Made by a program: the position numbers and the translations under genes. A stretch of 64,000 bases of DNA from contig NZ_MBUA01000001.1 in assembly GCF_014332695.1 (NCBI RefSeq), positions 1-64,000 of the forward strand, in the 5' to 3' direction. How positions within the stretch are numbered: the first letter of the stretch is position 1; each line of letters begins with the position of its first letter. Origin of the DNA: Flavihumibacter stibioxidans. Lineage in GTDB: Bacteria; Bacteroidota; Bacteroidia; Chitinophagales; Chitinophagaceae. Positions 25,548-35,334 of this stretch are shown here, piece by piece. Below the pieces are notes generated by a model. That model did no database searches, was not told where the DNA came from, and saw nothing but the letters and a program-made list of their open reading frames with translations.

Positions 25548-25555
25548 CAAATGTA
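25548..25555 (-). promoter_or_regulatory. Candidate -7 element of the AraC gene
   Basis: The minus-strand TACATTTG matches TAnnTTTG and lies 23 bases before the ATG at 25524. No TTTG at the expected upstream distance was found. Confidence 0.35.
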
Positions 25556-25613
25556 AAAAAAATCGCGCCAATTGCCGTAATTTAGGTGCCCTATAGCAAG
25601 CAATCAACGATTC

Positions 25614-26819
25614 ATGACCCCTTCTGCAAAAAAACTGAAGGCGCCAACCCTGTTGTTATCACAGCAGGCCGTGACGCGTCAATTTATAAAGGCCTTCCAA
25701 ACCGATCCCGAATTAGTTGTCAGTTCTCCGGGAAGAATTAACCTGATAGGTGAGCATACTGATTACAATAAAGGCTTTGTTCTTCCCGCTGCCATCGATA
25801 AAAGTATCAACCTGGCTATATCAAGGCGCAAGGATGAGGAGCTCCATTATATTGCCATCGACTTTAAACAGGAGTTCAGGGGGAATATCAGCAAACTTGA
25901 AAAATCTGTCCAGTTATGGCCTGATTACATCAATGGTGTATTGCAGCAACTAAAGGAACTGGGCTTCCGGTTTGGCGGCCTCAACATTGTATTGGGTGGC
26001 GATATTCCCGCGGGAGCCGGCCTATCCTCTTCAGCTGCCCTGGAATGCAGTGTGGTTTACGCCCTTAACGAAATTTACAGGTATGATCTTCCCAGGCTTG
26101 AAATGGTAAAAATTGCACAGGCGGCGGAAAATAAGTTCGTTGGGGTAAAATGCGGTATTATGGACCAGTTTGCCAGCATGTTCGGTAAAAAGGACCATGC
26201 CATCCTGCTGGACTGCCGCAGCCTGAAATATGAGTATATCCCTCTGGACCTTCACCAGCATGCCATTCTCCTGATGGATACCAGGGTAAAACATTCACTG
26301 GCATCGGGTGAATACAATGTCAGAAGGGAACAGTGCGAAATGGGTGTAAGGGCACTCCGTAAAATTTATCCGCAGGTTGAAAGCCTCCGGGATGCCAACA
26401 GGGCAATGATCGAATATACACTCAAAGATGTAGTTCCGGATGTGGTGTATAACAGGTGCAAATATGTGGTGGAAGAAAATCTCCGCCTGCAGGTTGGATG
26501 CGAAGCCCTCCGACGTAATGACCTTGTTGGCTTTGGTAAAAAAATGTTCGCATCCCATACAGGACTGAGTAAATTATATGATGTCAGCTGCCCGGAACTC
26601 GACTTCCTGGTGGAATTAGCCAGGGAAGAACACGCGATCATTGGCGCAAGGATGATGGGTGGGGGCTTCGGAGGATGCACCATCAATATCATTCGCAAAA
26701 GCTTCATCAATGAGGTCGTGGACCGAATGAGCAATGCCTTCCGGAAGCGTTTTGGCGAGGAACCGCTGGCTCATATCTGCAGTATATCCGGCGGAACCCA
26801 GGCGGTTCCTGGCAGTTAA
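25614..26819 (+). CDS. galK: Galactokinase
   Basis: Phosphorylates alpha-D-galactose to galactose-1-phosphate (Leloir pathway, cytoplasm). It has 401 residues. The GHMP kinase signatures appear in order: the galactokinase motif GRINLIGEHTDYNKG, the ATP-binding loop GAGLSSSAALECS, CGIMDQFASMFG, and the C-terminal GARMMGGGFGGCTINI. Length and motifs are standard. No galT, galM or transporter is nearby. The divergent AraC gene is a candidate regulator. The Rrf2 gene follows 28 bases downstream on the same strand and could be read from the same transcript. Confidence 0.94.
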   Translation: MTPSAKKLKAPTLLLSQQAVTRQFIKAFQTDPELVVSSPGRINLIGEHTDYNKGFVLPAAIDKSINLAISRRKDEELHYIAIDFKQEFRGNISKLEKSVQLWPDYINGVLQQLKELGFRFGGLNIVLGGDIPAGAGLSSSAALECSVVYALNEIYRYDLPRLEMVKIAQAAENKFVGVKCGIMDQFASMFGKKDHAILLDCRSLKYEYIPLDLHQHAILLMDTRVKHSLASGEYNVRREQCEMGVRALRKIYPQVESLRDANRAMIEYTLKDVVPDVVYNRCKYVVEENLRLQVGCEALRRNDLVGFGKKMFASHTGLSKLYDVSCPELDFLVELAREEHAIIGARMMGGGFGGCTINIIRKSFINEVVDRMSNAFRKRFGEEPLAHICSISGGTQAVPGS

Positions 26820-26847
26820 AAAAGAAATAGTATTTTGCCTGCCCGAA

Positions 26848-27294
26848 ATGTTATCAGCAAAAGCACAATACGCAATCCACGCCTTAACCTACCTGGGAGA
26901 ACATTTCCAGCAAGGCTATATTCCCATCAACCAGATTGCGGAAAAAAGAAAGATTCCCGCCAAATTCCTGGAAGCAATTTTGCTGGAACTCAGGAAAGCG
27001 AATATCCTGGGCAGTAAGGCCGGGAAAAATGGTGGCTATTATCTCCTGAGAGAACCCGGAGAAATTCCCATGGTGCAGATATTAAGGCTGATGGATGGTC
27101 CTATTGCCCTGCTTCCCTGCGTCAGTAAAAAATTCTACGAACCCTGCCGTCTTTGTCCCTACCCTGAAAATGACTGTAATATCCGCCGAATCTTCCTGGA
27201 AGTAAGGGATGCCACACTGCTGGTCATTGAAGGAAAATCACTGGCCGACCTCATGCAAATCTCACCCGGCACAGATTCCGATTTTGTCATTTAA
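26848..27294 (+). CDS. Rrf2-family transcriptional regulator with four-cysteine motif
   Basis: 148 residues. The N-terminal winged helix (MLSAKAQYAIHALTYL...IPINQIAEKRKIPAKF...GSKAGKNGGYYL) is typical of Rrf2. In the dimerisation/sensor region four cysteines, Cys91, Cys100, Cys103 and Cys110 (CX8CX2CX6C), could hold an Fe-S cluster or sense thiols. This spacing differs from the three-cysteine pattern of IscR and NsrR. The ATG at 26848 starts the domain. It stands directly before the ten-gene sulfate-assimilation run, so it is probably its regulator, like CymR or other Rrf2 cysteine regulators; this is inferred from position. A candidate operator lies at 27352-27372. Confidence 0.88.
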   Translation: MLSAKAQYAIHALTYLGEHFQQGYIPINQIAEKRKIPAKFLEAILLELRKANILGSKAGKNGGYYLLREPGEIPMVQILRLMDGPIALLPCVSKKFYEPCRLCPYPENDCNIRRIFLEVRDATLLVIEGKSLADLMQISPGTDSDFVI

Positions 27295-27351
27295 ACTGTA
27301 AGCTGCTAATATTCAATCTATTGGAGATAGGGAAACAATTTTTTCTATTAT

Positions 27352-27396
27352 TTCCTATTAAAACCATAGGAATTATAGTATTTAATTTTATTTTTG
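27352..27396 (+). promoter_or_regulatory. Candidate operator and -7 element upstream of cysJ
   Basis: A perfect inverted repeat TTCCTAT (27352-27358), 7 bases, ATAGGAA (27366-27372) lies where the -33 element would be for a TATTTTTG -7 motif at 27389-27396. A protein bound there would block transcription. No TTTG stands at the normal -33 distance, so the promoter may depend on, or be masked by, the bound factor. A looser CTAT-N6-ATAG lies upstream at 27318-27330. The Rrf2 protein is the obvious candidate ligand. Confidence 0.5.
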
Positions 27397-27423
27397 TTTT
27401 GAACTTATCACCAAACAGTTACC

Positions 27424-29295
27424 ATGAGCGCATCGAGTATAGGTTTACCCGCCAATATTTTTTCACCTGCTGAACAGGTGCAGGTGCAGGATATCATTCA
27501 TAAATTTTCCCAGCAACAGCTGCAATGGCTGGCCGGCTACCTGACCGGATTGCAACACAGCAACCAGCAGTTGCTGCAACTGATCAACAGGATCCCTGTA
27601 ACCCAGGAGTCACTGACTGCTGAACCACTTAACGGACAGGATTCCATCACCGTTTTATACGGATCAAAAAGCGGTAACAGTAAAAAAGTAGCCAAAAACC
27701 TGCATGACAAATTAATTGCAAGGGGATTTACCTCGGTTTTGCAGGATATGAACCAATACCAGGGCAACCGTCTCAAGGATGAAAAATGGTTGCTGGTGGT
27801 AGTCAGCACCCATGGTGAAGGGGATCCTCCTCCGGCCGCTGAAGATCTGCATGCGTTTATCAACAGCCGTAAAGCACCGGCCCTGGATAGTACCCGGTAT
27901 GCTGTGCTGGCACTGGGTGATAAAAGTTATGCCAGTTTTTGCCAGACGGGACGCGATTTCGATACCCGTTTGTCTGCACTGAAAGCTATTCCCATCCTGA
28001 GCAGGGTAGAGGCTGATGTGGATTATGAGGAGACAGCGGAAGCCTGGATTGAATCCGTGCTGGCTAAAATCCAGGAAAACTTCGGAAGCGCTGTTCCTTC
28101 CGGATTACCGAACCTGCAGCATACCAGCTCAGTGAACCAGGACGGGCAGCTTGTGTCCGGGACCCAGATCAAATACAGCCGGAAAAATCCGTTCCGGGCA
28201 ACCATCCTTGAAAACATCCGTCTTAATGGCCGTGGTTCAGCCAAACAAACCCACCATGTTGAAATCTCTCTGGAAGGAAGTGGACTCAGCTACCAACCCG
28301 GCGACACCCTTGGGATTTGGGTTGAAAATGAACTTTCGCTGGTTAATGAACTGACGGAATTCAAAAGATATAATACCACTGATCCGATTGTATATAAGGA
28401 CACCACTTTGTCACTGGAAGAGTTCCTGCTGAAACATGCCGAGCTCACCACCATAAGCGGCTCATTCCTCTCCGCCTACTGCCCTTTTATATTGGATCCG
28501 GCGGTGGCCCATTCACTGAAAAACATCCTTGCCGATAAAGAAACCCTTTCTTCCTTTGTGTATGGACGTGATATCCTGGATATCCTGGTGCAATTCCCGG
28601 CCGACATTTCAGCGCAGGAACTGGCGGCCATTCTCTTACCCCTGCAACCCAGGTTATATTCCATTGCCAGTTCCCTCAGTGCACACCCGGAGGAGGTTCA
28701 CATTACAGTCGGTCGCGTAGAATATGAAGCCAATCAAAGGGTTCGTCGAGGAGTAGCCTCCAATTTTATTACCGGCCGCTTACAACCCGGACAGGAAGTT
28801 TCGGTTTTCATTGAAGAAAATGAATCCTTCCGGCTGCCCGCAAACGGCGACACTGCTGTTATCATGGTTGGCCCCGGCACCGGTATTGCTCCTTTCCGCG
28901 CTTTCGTGGAGGAAAGGGCAGAATCAGGGTTTGGCGGCCACAACTGGCTGTTTTTCGGCGACCAGCATTTCACCACTGATTTCCTCTACCAGACCGAATG
29001 GCAGCGCTTTATCAGGCAGGGAGCGCTGAGCCGCATGAATACAGCCTTTTCAAGGGATGGTCAATCCAAATTATATGTTCAGCACAGAATGCAGCAGCAT
29101 GCATCCGAACTGTTCAGCTGGCTGGAAAATGGTGCCCACTTTTATGTTTGCGGAGATGCCAGAAAAATGGCCCGGGATGTAAAACAGACACTTATAGGTA
29201 TCGTCTGCGAACAGGGTCGTATGGAACCGGAAGCGGCAGTTGAATACGTAAAGCAAATGGTAAAAACTGGCCGCTACCAGGAGGACACCTATTAG
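27424..29295 (+). CDS. cysJ: Sulfite reductase flavoprotein subunit (CysJ)
   Basis: Passes electrons from NADPH through FAD and FMN to the CysI hemoprotein. It has 623 residues. A helical N-terminal region (~1-70) precedes the flavodoxin domain with the FMN phosphate loop YGSKSGNSKKVA and STHGEGDPPPAAED. A connecting and FAD domain with RLYSIASS follows, and an NADPH domain with MVGPGTGIAPFRAF and FYVCGDARKMARDV. It ends in the aromatic GRYQEDTY tail typical of the family. It is first of ten same-strand cys genes. Diflavin reductases share this layout; the neighbour cysI fixes the assignment. Confidence 0.94.
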   Translation: MSASSIGLPANIFSPAEQVQVQDIIHKFSQQQLQWLAGYLTGLQHSNQQLLQLINRIPVTQESLTAEPLNGQDSITVLYGSKSGNSKKVAKNLHDKLIARGFTSVLQDMNQYQGNRLKDEKWLLVVVSTHGEGDPPPAAEDLHAFINSRKAPALDSTRYAVLALGDKSYASFCQTGRDFDTRLSALKAIPILSRVEADVDYEETAEAWIESVLAKIQENFGSAVPSGLPNLQHTSSVNQDGQLVSGTQIKYSRKNPFRATILENIRLNGRGSAKQTHHVEISLEGSGLSYQPGDTLGIWVENELSLVNELTEFKRYNTTDPIVYKDTTLSLEEFLLKHAELTTISGSFLSAYCPFILDPAVAHSLKNILADKETLSSFVYGRDILDILVQFPADISAQELAAILLPLQPRLYSIASSLSAHPEEVHITVGRVEYEANQRVRRGVASNFITGRLQPGQEVSVFIEENESFRLPANGDTAVIMVGPGTGIAPFRAFVEERAESGFGGHNWLFFGDQHFTTDFLYQTEWQRFIRQGALSRMNTAFSRDGQSKLYVQHRMQQHASELFSWLENGAHFYVCGDARKMARDVKQTLIGIVCEQGRMEPEAAVEYVKQMVKTGRYQEDTY

Positions 29296-29329
29296 AATGC
29301 AATAACAAACCAACAACAACAACCATTCC

Positions 29330-31048
29330 ATGGATCTCAATAAGGATAAATCAAAACTCAGCGAGGTTGAGCATATAAAGGAAAAAAGCAAATACCTGGA
29401 AGGCACCATAGAAGACAGCCTGAAAGATGAAACTACCGGTAATCTTTATGCGCAGGACCAGCAGCTGATAAAATTCCACGGCAGTTATGTGCAGAGTGAC
29501 CGCGAACTGGATAAGGAAAGAAAGGCCCAGAAACTGGAACCCCTTTATTCCTTCATGATTAGGGTAAGGGTTCCGGGCGGTGTGGCCAGTGCAGCCCAGT
29601 GGATCACCATGGACAACCTGGCGGCCAAATATGGGATGCCAACGCTAAAACTCACTACCAGGCAGGCTTTCGAGCTGCATGGTATTCTGAAACACAATCT
29701 CAGGAACACCATAAAGGAGATCAATAATTCTCTCATGGACTCTATCGCAGCCTGTGGTGATGTCAACAGGAATGTGATGAATACCGTGAACCCGAATACT
29801 TCCGCCATTCACGATGCCGTTCAGGATATTGCCCTTGCTGTCAGCGCCCACCTGACGCCAAAAACAACCGCTTATTATAAGATCTGGGTAAACGAGGAAC
29901 ATGTTGCCGGCCAGGCAGAAGAGGCGGAAATAGAGGAGCCCATTTACGGAAAAACTTACCTGCCACGGAAATTCAAAATAACATTCGCTATTCCACCTTA
30001 TAACGATACCGATGTATATGCACATGATATCGGCCTGATTGCCATTGAGGAAAACGGTCAGCTTAAAGGCTTTAACTATTCCATCGGCGGCGGAATGGGT
30101 ATGACTTTCGGTGATGAGACGACCTATCCGCGGGTAGGTAATTTAATTGGGTATGCATCCGCAGAAAAAACCGTTGACATTTGCGAAAAACTTGTCACCA
30201 TCCAGCGCGACTTCGGAAACAGGGAAAACAGGAAACTGTCGCGGTTCAAGTATACCATTGACAGGGTGGGACTTGACTTTGTAAAGGCAGAACTTAACCG
30301 TCGCCTGGGTTATGAACTGGAAGCGCCAAAGCCATTCCGATTTACTACCAACGGTGATAGTTTTGGTTGGATCAAAGGAGTTAACGGCAAATGGTTCAAC
30401 ACCCTGTATATTGAAGGTGGCCGGGTAAAGGACACCGAAAGATTCAGGCTTCGCGCCGGTCTTCGGGCCATAGCCGAAATACTGGGGGAAGGTGATTTCA
30501 GACTGACTGCCAATCAGAACGTGGTAATCGGGAATGTGGAAGAATCAATCAAACCACAGGTAGAGAAGCTACTGGAAGAATACGGTATCAGCGAGCACCA
30601 GCAAGTGACCACCCTGCACCAGCATTCCATTGCCTGCGTAGCCCTGAATATGTGTCCGCTGGCCAATGCGGAAGGCGAACGTTACCTGCCGTCACTTATT
30701 ACTAAAATTCACGCCATCCTTGAAAAATATGGAATCGGTCAGCAACCAATTACCATCAGGATGACCGGCTGCCCCAATGGCTGCGGCAGGCCCTACCTTG
30801 GTGAGATCGGGTTTGTGGGAAGGGCCCCGGGAAAATATAATCTTTACCTGGGCGCTGCCTTCAATGGAGAAAGGTTGAACGTGTTGTATAAGGAAGCCCT
30901 GAATGAAGAGGAAATCCTCGGAACCCTTGATCCGCTCATCGCCTTATATGCCAGCGAAAAATCAGCTACAGAACATTTTGGCGATTTCATCCTGCGGAAA
31001 GAAATCATCCGACAACAGAATCCAAAAGCAGATTTTCATCTGAGTTAA
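29330..31048 (+). CDS. cysI: Assimilatory sulfite reductase hemoprotein subunit (CysI)
   Basis: Six-electron reduction of sulfite to sulfide on a coupled siroheme/[4Fe-4S] centre. It has 572 residues. Two ferredoxin-like halves are seen, with the substrate/siroheme arginine-rich region around KLTTRQAFELHG and the duplicated domain later. The cluster ligands are CX5C (CVALNMC) and CX3C (TGCPNGCGRPYLGEIG). Its size and position after cysJ fit the NADPH-type hemoprotein. Siroheme for it is made by the next gene, cobA, and by the fusion protein at 36136. Confidence 0.95.
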   Translation: MDLNKDKSKLSEVEHIKEKSKYLEGTIEDSLKDETTGNLYAQDQQLIKFHGSYVQSDRELDKERKAQKLEPLYSFMIRVRVPGGVASAAQWITMDNLAAKYGMPTLKLTTRQAFELHGILKHNLRNTIKEINNSLMDSIAACGDVNRNVMNTVNPNTSAIHDAVQDIALAVSAHLTPKTTAYYKIWVNEEHVAGQAEEAEIEEPIYGKTYLPRKFKITFAIPPYNDTDVYAHDIGLIAIEENGQLKGFNYSIGGGMGMTFGDETTYPRVGNLIGYASAEKTVDICEKLVTIQRDFGNRENRKLSRFKYTIDRVGLDFVKAELNRRLGYELEAPKPFRFTTNGDSFGWIKGVNGKWFNTLYIEGGRVKDTERFRLRAGLRAIAEILGEGDFRLTANQNVVIGNVEESIKPQVEKLLEEYGISEHQQVTTLHQHSIACVALNMCPLANAEGERYLPSLITKIHAILEKYGIGQQPITIRMTGCPNGCGRPYLGEIGFVGRAPGKYNLYLGAAFNGERLNVLYKEALNEEEILGTLDPLIALYASEKSATEHFGDFILRKEIIRQQNPKADFHLS

Positions 31049-31050
31049 CC

Positions 31051-31848
31051 ATGAAAGCAGTACATCAACCCATAGGCAAAGTCTATATCACAGGTGCTGG
31101 ACCAGGTGATATCAACCTGGTAACCCTGCGTGCAAAGGCAGTGGTGGAACAGGCCGATGTGATTCTGTATGACAACCTGGTGAACCACGAAATCCTTGAC
31201 TGGGCCCCGGCGCATGCGGAAAAGATCTTTGTAGGAAAACTGCCCTATTGCTCAATTATCACCCAGGAAACCATCAACGAGTGGCTGGTTAGCCATGCCG
31301 AAAAAGGAAAGCAGGTAGTGCGGCTGAAAGGCGGTGATCCATTGATTTTTGGCCGCGGTGCTGAAGAAGCTGCCTTTCTTAAAAAGAATGGAATTGAATT
31401 TGAGATCGTGCCGGGCGTAACCAGCAGCCTGGCTGCGGGAGCCTATTCCGGTATTCCCCTGACACATCGCGATGCCTCACAAATGGTGCTGTTTGTCACT
31501 GGCCATACAAAAAAAGGACGGGCAGGCGGACTGAATTTCAACTGGCCGATGCTGGCAGCATTTGATGGCACTATTGTGTTTTATATGGGTGTAAAAAATA
31601 TAGGGCAGATCTGTGAAGAATTGACCAGGGCTGGAAAATCAGCCGAAACCCTGGTTGCAGTGGTTGAAAATGGCTCTCTCTTGCATCAACGGGTAATTTC
31701 CGGTAATTTGTCAACCATTTCTAACGAGGTGATCGCTGCTGCCGTAGGCACACCAGCCCTGATCATTGTTGGTGAGGTTGTACGTTACCACCAGGACCTG
31801 AACTGGTTCGCGGACATTCAAAAAAGTTACCGGCAGCAGATAGCCTAA
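31051..31848 (+). CDS. cobA: Uroporphyrinogen-III C-methyltransferase
   Basis: Methylates uroporphyrinogen III at C2 and C7 with SAM to give precorrin-2, the first step to siroheme. It has 265 residues. The family motifs are in order: GKVYITGAGPGDINLVTLRA, ILYDNLVN, VVRLKGGDPLIFGRGAEEA, and PGVTSSLAAGAYSGIPLTHR. It starts 2 bases after the cysI stop, so it is tightly coupled to its client. It is the stand-alone version of the CysG C-terminal domain. The missing CysG N-terminal domain is found five genes on, fused to a transporter. Confidence 0.94.
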   Translation: MKAVHQPIGKVYITGAGPGDINLVTLRAKAVVEQADVILYDNLVNHEILDWAPAHAEKIFVGKLPYCSIITQETINEWLVSHAEKGKQVVRLKGGDPLIFGRGAEEAAFLKKNGIEFEIVPGVTSSLAAGAYSGIPLTHRDASQMVLFVTGHTKKGRAGGLNFNWPMLAAFDGTIVFYMGVKNIGQICEELTRAGKSAETLVAVVENGSLLHQRVISGNLSTISNEVIAAAVGTPALIIVGEVVRYHQDLNWFADIQKSYRQQIA

Positions 31849-31859
31849 AAAAAATTGAC

Positions 31860-32672
31860 ATGAGCCTGATACACGGTTATATCCTCAGTTCTTCGGTACC
31901 TAAGAAAAAACAGGTAATCGATTTCGCGCAGGAATTGGTCGATTTTCTTTTTCCGGTAGTGGAAAATGAAAAAACTTATGAAGCCAAACACCACAGAAAA
32001 CTCGATGCCCTGAAAAATCAGTTTCTTGAAATTCTTTTTGCCTTCAGTGAAACCTATAAACTCGAGGAAGAAAAGATCTGCTCAGATTTTTTTGCATCGA
32101 TGGACGAATGCAAGGGAGCATTACTCGAAGATGCCAAAGCCATGCAACAATTCGACCCTGCTGCGAAATCCATTGAAGAAGTGGTACTCACATACCCAGG
32201 TTTTATGGCCATTACAGCCTATCGTGTGGCCAACAAAATTTACCAGTTGCAGGTGCCGCTGATTCCCAGGATCATCAGTGAGTGGGCACACTCTATTACT
32301 GGTATTGATATCCACCCGGGGGCTACTATCGGTGTTCCTTTTATGATTGACCACGGTACTGGTGTGGTTATTGGAGAAACAACCGTAATCGGCCGTAACG
32401 TGAAAGTGTACCAGGGGGTAACATTTGGCGCCCTGGCAGTTAAAAAGGAAGAAGCCGAAATAAAAAGGCATCCGACCATAGAAGATGGCGTGATCGTATA
32501 TGCGAACAGTACCATCCTCGGTGGCAGAACCATCATAGGGCGCGACAGTATCATTGGTGGCAACTGCTTTATTGTTGAATCGGTGCCTTCGCAAAGCATT
32601 GTATACCATCAGCCGATCATCACGGTAAAAAATAAAAAAGATTTCACTGAACCCCTCAACTGGATCATCTGA
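31860..32672 (+). CDS. cysE: Serine O-acetyltransferase (CysE/EpsC type)
   Basis: Makes O-acetylserine from serine and acetyl-CoA, the carbon acceptor for sulfide. It has 270 residues. A helical N-terminal ~110 residues precedes a left-handed beta-helix of hexapeptide repeats beginning at [20 protein letters not shown]. The catalytic His lies in that motif, and [16 protein letters not shown] and [20 protein letters not shown] follow. The long helical N-terminus is the EpsC-like form common in Bacteroidota. It lies 11 bases after cobA and 43 bases before cysK, its functional partner. Confidence 0.92.
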   Translation: MSLIHGYILSSSVPKKKQVIDFAQELVDFLFPVVENEKTYEAKHHRKLDALKNQFLEILFAFSETYKLEEEKICSDFFASMDECKGALLEDAKAMQQFDPAAKSIEEVVLTYPGFMAITAYRVANKIYQLQVPLIPRIISEWAHSITGIDIHPGATIGVPFMIDHGTGVVIGETTVIGRNVKVYQGVTFGALAVKKEEAEIKRHPTIEDGVIVYANSTILGGRTIIGRDSIIGGNCFIVESVPSQSIVYHQPIITVKNKKDFTEPLNWII

Positions 32673-32715
32673 AACCAAACCAACAACAATAAAATTTAAA
32701 CAACAAATCAAAGTT

Positions 32716-33627
32716 ATGGTTGCTTCAAACATACTCGAAACAATAGGAAACACCCCTCATGTAAGGCTGAACAAGCTTTTTGGAAATTCCCATAATGTAT
32801 ATATCAAGCTTGAGCGGAACAACCCGGGTGCCAGCATTAAGGACAGGATAGCACTGGCCATGATAGAAGACGCTGAAAAGAATGGTATCCTGCATAAAGA
32901 CAGTGTGATCATTGAACCCACTTCAGGCAATACAGGAATCGGGCTTGCAATGGTGGCGGCAGTGAAAGGATACAAACTGATCCTTGTAATGCCTGAGAGC
33001 ATGAGCGTGGAAAGAAGAAGGCTGATGAGTTTGTATGGTGCCAGTTTTGAACTGACTCCACGTGAAAAGGGCATGAAAGGAGCCATTGAGAAAGCCAGGG
33101 AACTCGTAACGGTAACCCCCAATGCATGGATGCCCCAGCAATTCGATAACCCGGCCAATACGGAGATCCATCGCCGTACCACAGCCCAGGAAATCATCAA
33201 TGATTTCCCCCAGGGCATCGATTACCTGATCACTGGTGTAGGAACCGGCGGACATATCACCGGATGTGCGGAAGTCCTGAAAGCAAAGTTCCCCAACCTG
33301 AAAGTTTTTGCGGTGGAACCAGAATTGTCGCCCGTACTCAGTGGCGGTTCCCCTGCTCCGCATCCCATCCAGGGAATTGGCGCCGGATTTGTGCCGGGCA
33401 TCTACAACCCCGGTGTGATTGATGGCATTATTGGAGTTGGCAAGGATGAAGCATTTTCCTATGCCCAAAAGGCTGCAAAACAGGAAGGTATTTTCATGGG
33501 AATCTCCAGTGGCGCATCTTTGGCAGCAGTAGCAAAAAAGCTGGGTGAAATTCCTGCCGGCAGTACCATCCTCACGTTTAATTATGATACCGGCGAAAGA
33601 TACCTTTCCATTGACGGTCTCTATTAA
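32716..33627 (+). CDS. cysK: Cysteine synthase (O-acetylserine sulfhydrylase)
   Basis: A PLP enzyme joining sulfide with O-acetylserine to form cysteine. It has 303 residues. The PLP lysine lies in [14 protein letters not shown], the substrate loop is [13 protein letters not shown], and the phosphate loop is [21 protein letters not shown] completes the fold type II pattern. The length matches CysK. CysM-like use of other sulfur donors cannot be excluded from sequence alone, but the operon with cysE and sulfite reductase favours CysK. Confidence 0.93.
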   Translation: MVASNILETIGNTPHVRLNKLFGNSHNVYIKLERNNPGASIKDRIALAMIEDAEKNGILHKDSVIIEPTSGNTGIGLAMVAAVKGYKLILVMPESMSVERRRLMSLYGASFELTPREKGMKGAIEKARELVTVTPNAWMPQQFDNPANTEIHRRTTAQEIINDFPQGIDYLITGVGTGGHITGCAEVLKAKFPNLKVFAVEPELSPVLSGGSPAPHPIQGIGAGFVPGIYNPGVIDGIIGVGKDEAFSYAQKAAKQEGIFMGISSGASLAAVAKKLGEIPAGSTILTFNYDTGERYLSIDGLY

Positions 33628-33650
33628 TTCATCTATCAGCCATCCGATTC

Positions 33651-34352
33651 ATGGATCTCACTGAACTCAACCAAAAGCTTTCTTCCCTTTCTGCTCCCGA
33701 AAGGCTGGCACATATCTGCCGGCACTTCGGGGATGGACTGGTGTTTTCAACCTCGCTGGGACAGGAAGACCAGGTTATTACCCATTTAATTGCCAGGCAA
33801 TCACTGCCCGTTACCATATTCACGCTTGATACCGGCAGACTTTTTCAGGAAACCTACGACCTCCTCGATAAAACCAGGGCCCGGTATAAAGTACCCGTAA
33901 AAGTTTATTTCCCCGATGCAAAAAAGGTGGAGGAAATGCTTTATGAAAAGGGTCCCAACAGCTTTTTCGAATCCGTAGAAAACCGCAAGGAATGCTGTTT
34001 TATCCGTAAAGTGGAACCACTCAACAGGGCACTGAAAGGCGCGAAGGCCTGGATCACCGGACTGCGTGCTGAACAAAGCGACAACCGGCAGCACCTGCCT
34101 TTTGCCGAATGGGATGAGTCGCGCGGGCTGGTGAAAATTAATCCGCTGCTCGACTGGACTTATAAACAAATGCTCGCTTTTATTGAAGACCAGAATATTC
34201 CTTACAACAGTTTACATGATAAGGGATTCCCAAGCATTGGCTGTGCGCCCTGTACCCGCGCCATTGAACCTGGTGAAGACATCAGGGCCGGAAGATGGTG
34301 GTGGGAAATATCTCACAAAGAATGCGGCCTGCACCTTGAAAAAGTAAATTAA
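33651..34352 (+). CDS. cysH: Adenylyl-sulfate (APS) reductase, CysH family with Fe-S cysteines
   Basis: Reduces activated sulfate to sulfite with thioredoxin. It has 233 residues. The PP-loop-like region is VFSTSLGQEDQV. Two cysteine pairs, Cys115-Cys116 (KECCFIRK) and Cys198/Cys201 (IGCAPCTR), bind the [4Fe-4S] cluster of the APS-reductase branch and are absent from enterobacterial PAPS reductase. The catalytic Cys225 is in KECGLH near the C-terminus. APS rather than PAPS is therefore the predicted substrate, which agrees with the absence of a cysC kinase in this cluster. Confidence 0.92.
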   Translation: MDLTELNQKLSSLSAPERLAHICRHFGDGLVFSTSLGQEDQVITHLIARQSLPVTIFTLDTGRLFQETYDLLDKTRARYKVPVKVYFPDAKKVEEMLYEKGPNSFFESVENRKECCFIRKVEPLNRALKGAKAWITGLRAEQSDNRQHLPFAEWDESRGLVKINPLLDWTYKQMLAFIEDQNIPYNSLHDKGFPSIGCAPCTRAIEPGEDIRAGRWWWEISHKECGLHLEKVN

Positions 34353-34387
34353 AGATCATCATACCACAAGAAGAAAAGCTGAAAAAT

Positions 34388-35299
34388 ATGTCGACCATTT
34401 CAACCATACCCGCATTTCCCAGGATGTTAGAGGATGAAAGCATTTATATCATGCGGGAAGTGGCTGCCCAATTTGAAAAACCAGCCTTGTTATTCAGTGG
34501 CGGCAAAGATTCCATTACACTGGTAAGGCTTGCCCAGAAAGCATTCTGGCCAGGCAGGATACCTTTTCCGTTATTACATGTAGACACAGGACACAATTTC
34601 CCCGAGACCATTGAATTCCGAGACTGGCTGGTAAAGGAAACCGGTGCGGAACTGATTGTCCGTTACGTTCAGAACAGTATAGACGCCGGAAAAGTAAAAG
34701 AGGAAACCGGGAAATACGCGAGCCGGAATGCCCTGCAGACCATAACCCTGCTGGATGCCATTGAAGAATTCAGGTTCGATGCCTGCATTGGCGGCGCACG
34801 CAGGGATGAAGAAAAAGCCCGTGCCAAGGAAAGAATATTTTCTGTCCGGGATGATTTTGGCCAATGGGATCCGAAAAAACAAAGGCCGGAACTCTTTGAT
34901 ATGCTGAACGGTAAAATCAATATCGGTGAAAACGTAAGGGTATTCCCCATCAGCAACTGGACAGAACTGGATGTATGGACCTATATCAAAGAAGAAAAAA
35001 TGGCCATTCCATCCATTTATTTTACCCACAAGAGAAATGTGATTGAAAGGGATGGTATGATTTGGCCCCATAGTGAATTCCTCCACACTACCTCCGATGA
35101 ACAACCCTTTGAAGAAACCGTGCGTTTCAGGACGGTGGGGGATATGACCTGTACCGCAGCAGTGGCGTCCACGGCAGACAGCATCGATGATATTATCAGG
35201 GAAATTTTGGCTGCAAAAATTTCCGAACGCGGTGCCAGGATGGACGATAAACGTAGTGAAGCGGCCATGGAACAACGAAAAAAAGAAGGTTATTTTTGA
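34388..35299 (+). CDS. cysD: Sulfate adenylyltransferase subunit 2 (CysD)
   Basis: Catalytic small subunit of ATP sulfurylase, forming APS from ATP and sulfate. It has 303 residues. The PP-loop LLFSGGKDSITLVRLA sits at about residue 36. HVDTGHNFPETIEFRD, GGARRDEEKARAKER and FPISNWTELDVWTYI follow in the family order. It is normally adjacent to cysN. Here two genes, a DUF2490 gene and the siroheme/transporter fusion, separate them. The stop overlaps an ATG of the next frame (ATGA at 35299), suggesting translational coupling. Confidence 0.95.
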   Translation: MSTISTIPAFPRMLEDESIYIMREVAAQFEKPALLFSGGKDSITLVRLAQKAFWPGRIPFPLLHVDTGHNFPETIEFRDWLVKETGAELIVRYVQNSIDAGKVKEETGKYASRNALQTITLLDAIEEFRFDACIGGARRDEEKARAKERIFSVRDDFGQWDPKKQRPELFDMLNGKINIGENVRVFPISNWTELDVWTYIKEEKMAIPSIYFTHKRNVIERDGMIWPHSEFLHTTSDEQPFEETVRFRTVGDMTCTAAVASTADSIDDIIREILAAKISERGARMDDKRSEAAMEQRKKEGYF

Positions 35300-35334
35300 T
35301 GACCAGGGCAACTGAAAACCCTGGCCAGACACAT

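Noticed and set aside
34574-35332. 252-codon open frame on the minus strand opposite cysD
   Set aside because: cysD motifs are intact on the other strand and operon spacing leaves no room for an antisense gene.
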